From the NCBI GenBank assembly GCA_037367405.1, contig JAZKJV010002322.1:310001-374000 (forward strand): 64,000 nt of DNA, read 5' to 3'. How positions within the stretch are numbered: the stretch's first letter is position 1; every line of letters starts with the position of its first letter. Shown here one piece after another: positions 56,978 through 64,000 of the stretch. The stretch is from Ottelia alismoides. Lineage: Eukaryota; Streptophyta; Magnoliopsida; Alismatales; Hydrocharitaceae. The notes under the pieces were generated by a model that searched no databases, was not told where the DNA came from, and was given only the letters and a program-made list of their open reading frames with translations. Made by a program: the position numbers and the translations under genes.

Positions 56978-56995
56978 TCCCCAGCAACGACACCA
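56978..56995 (-). other. Primer-binding site, tRNA-Asp type, degenerate
   Basis: The minus strand reads TGGTGTCGTTGCTGGGGA. The usual plant gypsy site TGGCGCCGTTGCCGGGGA differs at three positions, all C-to-T, as expected from decay of methylated cytosines. Confidence 0.8.
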
Positions 56996-56997
56996 TC

Positions 56998-59900
56998 TGC
57001 CGAGCCACAAAAACCCTACTTTAATTTGTGTGAATTATCGTTTAAATTCGTCATTTCATTATAGGCGGGAATTCAGAATCGATCAAGAATTAACCACAAT
57101 AATTTATTCCATTTTAATCATCGTGATTTTATGTTTATTTTACTTGGGCAAGTCCCAAGGTCGAACTCAAGTAGGCAAAGGAACAACCTAGAATTATGTC
57201 TATCAAAGTTCGTGCATGGTTTTCGAGGCAGAATATTTTTTTGTTATTTTCTATGCAATTTTGAAATGCAAAATGCAAATGTGGCCAATTTTAGGGACAA
57301 AAATGCAACTTTAATCAAACGATGTCCAAAAATCACGAAACTTAGATGATATGTTAATAATGATGAAATGAGTGCAGAATAATTTTTTTGGAATTTTTAA
57401 TTCAAAATAAATATTTAAAGAATTTATGAATGCAAATGGTATGAATTTCAATATTTAATTATAATAAATATTAAAACTACTTATTTTCAGAAGATAAAAT
57501 TATCCAAGATCTTTCACTAGGTGATTGATCTCAGAAAAATGCTAAACCTTGAAAATACGAGATTTAATACCTATTTAAAATTAAAGATTGAAATCTACAA
57601 AATGATTTTTATAGATCAAACCATGCATGCAAATGCAATTCTTTTTTAGTACAATGTAGTTAACAATTAATTCAACGATCTGTGAGTTTTGGCAATTTTT
57701 CAAGCAATGGTTAATTATATATGAATTTCTAAGCACAGACTAGGTAAATATGTAATTTTCCACAAGAAAATTAATCATTAATTAACTACAGACCACAAAA
57801 ATATCATGCATATGTCACACTGTAGAGAATTAGTTGTAGAACAAAGAGCTACTTTTAGAATAATAAAATAATGCAAAGCATAGTTTCAAAATAAATGGAG
57901 AACACAGGGTCATATTTGCACTTATAATAAATAAAAAGATGCAATGTAGGGCTAAAGCGTACTTACCTAGACCCTTGGGAGTTGATCTACAAAAATCCCA
58001 ATGGGCACGTGCACAACACATGCCCTTAGGGGGCGGCTGGACCTAGATGAATTAATGGGACCTTCATGGCCTCTGCTGCAAAATGTCCAGGGGAGACACA
58101 TATGCAACACGTACCCCTTGATGGTTGGAGCGCCTTGGAAAATTGGTAGATCTGTGAGGGTGGATTTGCAATTCTCCCCCACAGCATGTGGGGGTCACTT
58201 GACCAACTCTAGTGGTCCTGCGTCAGACTATGCGGCTCGTGGGCGGAGCTGCGGAGGCAGAGGCTGCGCTCCCAGGAGCGTTGAAGGCTCGCAGGACAAG
58301 GCTTTGAGCTCCCTGGAGGTAGGTGGCGTGGCTGCGAGATGGCATAGGCAGCTGGAGATCAGAGGGTACCTCCCGAAGAAGAGGAAGGCAACGTCTCTAG
58401 TCATCGAAGGTGCTGGATGTCAGTGTCGACAGGCGTTTGTTGGTGGTGATGGCTGAGAGCAACGCAGGTCGCAACGACGGATCAAACAAAGGAGCTTGTC
58501 GGTGATGGCGACTCCTAGCTCCAACCATGAGAGGTTAGCGATGGGAGCCGAGGCGGAAGGCTCCAGGATGAAGGCGGAGAGGAGCAGGTGGTCGGAGTAG
58601 GCTGGTCGAAGGCGTCGGGGCTCAAGCCACAGAGGGAGAGCGTAGCATCGCTCGGAGGAGGTATGCGACGAGGCGTCGCCGCCTCGGATCTTGCCGGAGC
58701 AGAGGGGGATGATGTCGGAGCTATCACCTACAACTGGCTATCTCCTTCTATGTTGTGTGTCGGCAGATCAGAAGCAACAGAGGCGGCGATGGTACTTAAG
58801 TAGGGTGATGGAGGACAACCGTGGTTGGAAGGAAGGGGATTTGATTGAAGGCAGAGATCGCGATATGAGTGCGGTTGTCAATCGCAAGAAGAGGAAGATT
58901 GTGATCTGATTGGAGTTGACAAGGAGATGAAATCGGGGGGGGGGGGGGGGGGGGGGGGATTTGATGAGGATTCGAAGATGGACGAGGTGATGACGGAAAT
59001 TGGGAAAGGGCGGCAGAGCTCCTGATTGGGAAAGTATGGGGAGGAGGACGACGCACAGTGTCCGTCCGATCGGTCGAGATCGGATGGCCGAAGCTGCACT
59101 ACGTGGCAACCTTTAATAATTTTTTATTATTTTTAAAATAATAATTATTTTTAATTAATTTTTTATAAGAATAAAAGAAAATAAAGGTAAAAAATGGGTG
59201 ACACGTGGCGGCTCAACGAGCTACCACGTGTCACCACCAGAAAAATTAAAAATAAAAAGGAAAGAAATATAAAAAGAAATAGTAAACGACCACTGATCGC
59301 AAAATTTTCTTCATGAAATTTGCTCGTCTCGATGAGATCTATACTGAATAGAGAAAAACGAAAATTGATCATTTGTGCAAAGTGATATTTTTGAGGTATC
59401 CCATGTATATAGAATACTTTGATTTTTGGGTTTAATATTTTTTGTTATTTTTAATCCAGATAAAAATACAAAAAATGATAAAATCAAATATAAATATTTA
59501 CATATTAATTTATTTTTTTTGGATTTTTATTAAGTAAGAAAAAGAAGAGATAAAATAAAACATGAAAACGACAACTTTTGTACAGACTGTTGGTGAAAAC
59601 TAGGACTCGGTTAGTTTCTTTAATTTCAAGCTCATTTTGGATTTGGATTTTTGTGTATTTTAATAAAACATTCATCAAAGAAAGTAAATGAAAGATAAAT
59701 AAAATAAAAAGAGTTAATTATGTAGATAAAATATTAGGTTAAAAACCGCCAAAATACAAAATGTACAAAAGAGGCTCCAAATCCAACTTTCACATATGAG
59801 CTCCGATTCACTTGAACTTGGTCTTGTTTTGAAGGTATTTGAATGTACATTAGTTCAAAAGTGAGTAGGATCAAATTGAATATTGTATGAGGAATATATA

Positions 59901-60261
59901 CACATTTTAGTTCGGAAATCTTGGAACTAGGTTTTGAGTTTCTGGCCCACTTATTTATGTTAGTGATTTTTTTTTGTATTTTTCATTTATTCTTGTTAGT
60001 AATATGCACACAATGGAGTGGTTTTAGTTCATTTGGAGTTAGCATGAATTAGTTAAAAATCAGGGAAGTTAGGCTTATTTACACGTCAATTTGGCTGAGA
60101 TTTTTAGCTTCTTATTCTATGCAATTTTGAGTGATACAATGCAGTTATTATCAATACATGCATGAATGATAATTATGCAGAATAAATGAAGAAATGCCAA
60201 TGAATTTTGGGGATTTGAGCTTAATTAATCATTTTTAGAGCAACGAATATGAGATTCATCA
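56998..60261 (-). repeat. 5' LTR of the inner element
   Basis: Partner of 47427-50617. It holds a pure 24-G run at 58935-58958 and the G-box hairpin at 59197-59235. Its right 1.3 kb is copied again at 60409-61711. Confidence 0.92.
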
Positions 60262-61837
60262 GTGAATCGCTCCCCGCAATCCTTCTCCTTGCCTTGAATC
60301 CTTAGGGAAGCACCTCCTGTCACGATGATATTCACTCAAGATGTGGTTTCCAGGGTTGCAGGTGGCGAGAATGGATGAGGGTTCACTCAAGACGAGGGTT
60401 CACTCAAGATTTGATGAGGATTCGAAGATGGACGAGGTGATGACGGAAATTGGGAAAGGGCGGCAGAGCTCCTGATTGGGAAAGTATGGGGAGGAGGACG
60501 ACGCACAGTGTCCGTCCGATCGGTCGAGATCGGATGGCCGAAGCTGCACTACGTGGCAACCTTTAATAATTTTTTATTATTTTTAAAATAATAATTATTT
60601 TTAATTAATTTTTTATAAGAATAAAAGAAAATAAAGGTAAAAAATGGGTGACACGTGGCGGCTCAACGAGCTACCACGTGTCACCACCAGAAAAATTAAA
60701 AAATAAAAAGGAAAGAAATATAAAAAAGAAATAGTAAACGACCACTGATCGCAAAATTTTCTTCATGAAATTTGCTCGTCTCGATGAGATCTATACTGAA
60801 TAGAGAAAACGAAAATTGATCATTTGTGCAAAGTGATATTTTTGAGGTATCCCATGTATATAGAATACTTTGATTTTTGGGTTTAATATTTTTTGTTATT
60901 TTAATCCAGATAAAAATACAAAAAATGATAAAATCAAATATAAATATTTACATATTAATTTATTTTTTTTTGGATTTTTATTAAGTAAGAAAAAGAAGAG
61001 ATAAAATAAAACATGAAAACGACAACTTTTGTACAGACTGTTGGTGAAAACTAGGACTCGGTTAGTTTCTTTAATTTCAAGCTCATTTTGGATTTGGATT
61101 TTTGTGTATTTTAATAAAACATTCATCAAAGAAAGTAAATGAAAGATAAATAAAATAAAAAGAGTTAATTATGTAGATAAAATATTAGGTTAAAAACCGC
61201 CAAAATACAAAATGTACAAAAGAGGCTCCAAATCCAACTTTCACATATGAGCTCCGATTCACTTGAACTTGGTCTTGTTTTGAAGGTATTTGAATGTACA
61301 TTAGTTCAAAAGTGAGTAGGATCAAATTGAATATTGTATGAGGAATATATGCACATTTTAGTTCGGAAATCTTGGAACTAGGTTTTGAGTTTCTGGCCCA
61401 CTTATTTATGTTAGTGATTTTTTTTGTATTTTTCATTTATTCTTGTTAGTAATATGCACACAATGGAGTGGTTTTAGTTCATTTGGAGTTAGCATGAATT
61501 AGTTAAAAATCAGGGAAGTTAGGCTTATTTACACGTCAATTTGGCTGAGATTTTTAGCTTCTTATTCTATGCAATTTTGAGTGATACAATGCAGTTATTA
61601 TCAATACATGCATGAATGATAATTATGCAGAATAAATGAAGAAATGCCAATGAATTTTGGGGATTTGAGCTTAATTAATCATTTTTAGAGCAACGAATAT
61701 GAGATTCATCAGTGAATCGCTCCCCGCAATCCTTCTCCTTGCCTTGAATCCTTAGGGAAGCACCTCCTGTCACGATGATATTCACTCAAGATGTGGTTTC
61801 CAGGGTTGCAGGTGGCGAGAATGGATGAGGGTTCACT
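58959..61837. repeat. 1450-bp tandem duplication spanning the LTR end
   Basis: Unit 1 is 58959-60408 and unit 2 is 60409 to about 61837. Both start ATTTGATGAGGATTCG and run through the LTR end, the GTGAA duplication and about 125 bp of flank. By eye most differences are one-base length changes in homopolymers. Unit 1 begins immediately after the 24-G run. At the junction a 17-bp word GAGGGTTCACTCAAGA(C/T) is repeated (about 60377-60410), as filler. Confidence 0.92.
59197..59235. repeat. Hairpin in the LTR (right copy) with paired G-boxes
   Basis: GGTGACACGTGG pairs with CCACGTGTCACC, and each arm contains CACGTG, the G-box core bound by bZIP and bHLH factors. The same element lies in the duplicated copy at 60647-60685. 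Confidence 0.85.
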
Positions 61838-63219
61838 GGAGACGAAGATGAGCACTATATAACAGTGACAAGGGGGTCGCTTTTGACTTAAGGTTGTACA
61901 CAAATCGATGGAGATCGATTTGATTGGATAGCTTGGCATGAATCGCAGATCTCCACTCAACAATTTTTGTAATGAAATCAAGGAGATACAAGGATAGAAC
62001 AAGTGGGAAAAATTTGGAGACGGTGGACGACAGACCAATCTTTCGTAGTGATCGAATAGGGGAAGGGACCATTGACCGAGGGTTAATGGTTCCTCGCCCT
62101 AGATCAGGGCACATCAACTGCTACAAGACAAAATAGATATAATAATAAAAATAATACAAAAAAACAACATAGACAATGATTTTATTTTTAAGAACTCAAA
62201 ACATAAAAAAATGTTTCTTATTTCCCAAACCATTTTAGTGATTTTTATTTATTTTTTATCAATTTATTTAATTGGTAATATTATTTATATACTATTTTAT
62301 GGGTATCTATACCTATATTATAGTGTATTTACATTTTTATTTTGTTATTTTTATGCAAAATACCATATTTACTTAATTTATTTATTTACAACAACATTTA
62401 ATCTATATGTATACATTTATTTGGGATTTATATAATTTCATTTCTATTTGTAAATAAATACATTTTTGATTAGTATAGGTGTATTATAACTATTTATCAG
62501 GATTTATTATGTTCTTTAGTATTTTTGTGTGGTTTTGATTTTTATTTGCAATTTATATGGGTGTTACGTAATACATACAATGAATTTAAAATATAAGGAA
62601 CCCTTGAATACATAAATATAATGTATATGCTTATTGTATAGACCGACCAACACTGTAGTACCCCCAAGAGCTGGATTTTGCATCTTACTCCATTTTACAT
62701 GAAATCATCTTCATTTTAAAGAAAATTAAATTTGGAATACAATGATGAAAATTAAATATGGAGAAGATATTGGCCAGTGAAGTTTTCTTTGCAGCTTTTC
62801 AACTGAGTGTACTTAGTGTCCAGTACATGATTTATTTTTGCCAATAATTTTATTAATTTCTATAGATTATTAGTACAAGTTTTGTGTTGTGTTTATGATG
62901 GTGAATAGAATACTTCAAATTTGAGCTATGTACACAGTATATTATACTTAGGTTTTCTTGGTGTTTTTGTACATTAATTCACCTTATCTCCCCTACTTTA
63001 TTCTTGGACGACCTATTAATACTTGACTTGGTCTCGAGGTTTACGATTAGTCAGCATCATAGATACCTCCTTTATTTCTCTTTTCGTTATTTATTTTGGG
63101 TTTAAATTTATGTATTTGTATACTATTTACAGTTTAATGTGTTAGCGATATTTACATGTATTTTACTAGAGGTTTTATGCCAATATAAAGAATAAAGGTG
63201 AATGAATGGAAATTCATCA
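60267..63219 (-). mobile_element. Right half of the outer long LTR
   Basis: Continues 44950-47426 across the inner insertion, enlarged by the 1450-bp duplication. It ends AAATTCATCA at 63219, like the inner LTR's GAGATTCATCA, and is followed by a polypurine-like tract (minus TAAGTATATGGGG). Mostly AT-rich, with a moderately GC part at 60270-62110. Confidence 0.65.
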
Positions 63220-64000
63220 CCCCATATACTTAGCTTTGTTGTCCCTAGAAAACACTTAATAGGAGAATAAGTGCTGAATAAAGAAAAGAAAAAAATAAAG
63301 AATTTAGAATAATTATGATTTTTAAACTTATCTTCATAAAATCGAAATATGGAGCTTAGTCTGACCTTTGGATTGTTAGTTTGGCGGAACCTCGCTAGGA
63401 ATATGATTTAAAACTTAGAAGCCCTCAAGTTCCACAATCCTCTATTCAGTTTACCTCAATAGTTAGGTCATAACAAGTCTTTTCATATACAAACTCTTAT
63501 GACTATGAATCTTACTTGTGCAATGAATGCGAAATGGTAGATCCCCACATCTGAAAGTGGCAAAGAAATAGTCTTCCTCAACAAGGTAACCTTTATTCCC
63601 ACGTTTAGCTACTCCTTCCTCGAGAAGCAAGGTATTCCCTTCTAAGTTCAATTGCAACTGGCTCCAAGAAGTAGGGGTAGAAAAGAGAATGGATTGTGAC
63701 AAGTTTAGCCATATATCCCGTGGAGCTTGGCCAGTGTAGCCAAGTCTCCAGCTGTAGGTAATCTTATAAACTTTGACTTTGAAGTATAAGCCTAGCTTAT
63801 TACTATATTTCTCTAGAGAGAATGATTTTTCATTGGCCTTTTGCCCATTTAACTCTTTTTTTTGAATGTGTCGAATGACAACATTTACATAAGGAGTTTT
63901 TTCCTTCTTGAGTCAGTACTATCCCTCTTTATCCACATCATCCTATCTTTAGACATGGACACCACTTGATTAGGTTGGGGTGCACTTGCCTCCTATTGGG
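63220..64000 (-). mobile_element. Start of the outer element's internal region (3' end)
   Basis: Begins with the polypurine tract. Diverged matches to the inner element's 50630-51130 follow in the same order: GACCTTTG...TTGTTAGTTTGGCGGAAC, CCCTCAAGTTCCACA, then GGCCAGTGTAGCCAAGTCTCC-like. The element continues beyond the window. The only long frame (63702-63463, minus) is unrecognised. Confidence 0.7.

Larger units (their letters stand above)
47427..60261 (-). mobile_element. Complete long-LTR, non-autonomous gypsy-like retrotransposon (LARD-like)
   Basis: The direct repeats 47427-50617 (3191 bp) and 56998-60261 (3264 bp) begin TGACAAGCC and TGCCGAGCC, and end GAGATTCATCA. The 5-bp duplication GTGAA flanks both ends (47422-47426 and 60262-60266). 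On the minus strand a primer site similar to the tRNA-Asp type (56995-56978) lies 2 bp inside the right LTR, and a polypurine tract abuts the left LTR (50618-50630). The 6.4-kb interior has a long leader, an acidic Ser/Asp-rich ORF, an Athila-like aspartic protease and another acidic ORF. I find no reverse transcriptase, RNase H or integrase, so copying would need enzymes from a relative. The GC-rich islands inside the LTRs are not recognised as genes. Confidence 0.9.

Overview
This is nuclear DNA of a flowering plant, most likely a monocot outside the grasses. The evidence is one intron-containing receptor-kinase-like gene with a strongly GC- and CT-rich first exon, set in AT-rich DNA full of plant retrotransposons. 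I cannot name the species. There is no bacterial-style operon, CRISPR array or rRNA gene. The only host gene I can support is an LRR receptor-like pseudokinase of the At5g10020/GHR1 type on the + strand (32986-39729, three exons, 1075 codons plus stop). It has a CT-rich, TATA-less promoter, two class I TCP-type sites and a short upstream ORF.

Everything else recognisable is mobile DNA, much of it nested. Left part: a complete 1.2-kb miniature LTR element (1597-2825), a fold-back MITE (9319-9625), an RTE-type LINE (about 10430-15165) split by a 2.9-kb solo LTR (11291-14198), and a decayed copia gag-protease (about 16245-18170, minus strand). Centre: a full-length minus-strand copia element (22455-31295, TSD CTTTC) whose reverse transcriptase region carries a 3.4-kb solo LTR (23846-27249) and a 133-bp LINE tail (27343-27475). 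A hAT transposase scrap (31740-31910) lies before the host gene.

Right part: a head-to-tail array of miniature LTR elements (41087-42523) with a Tourist MITE inside it, a G-tract-bounded duplication (42626-43470), L1-like and copia gag scraps, and then a large nested structure. An outer long-LTR element (from about 44.95 kb to beyond the window) has a complete 12.8-kb relative inserted in its left LTR (47427-60261, TSD GTGAA, LTRs of about 3.2 kb). The inner element has a tRNA-Asp-type primer site, a polypurine tract and an altered aspartic protease, but no visible reverse transcriptase or integrase, so it looks non-autonomous (LARD-like). Its right LTR end is tandemly duplicated (1450-bp period), with the breakpoint directly after a run of 24 G.

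The most unusual signals are in the inner long-LTR element. Copies of its polypurine-tract motif recur inside it, and at least two of these are followed by a perfect hairpin. A G-box hairpin in its LTRs keeps pairing although its sequence has changed. All boundaries and homologies were read by eye. No alignment or database search was run.
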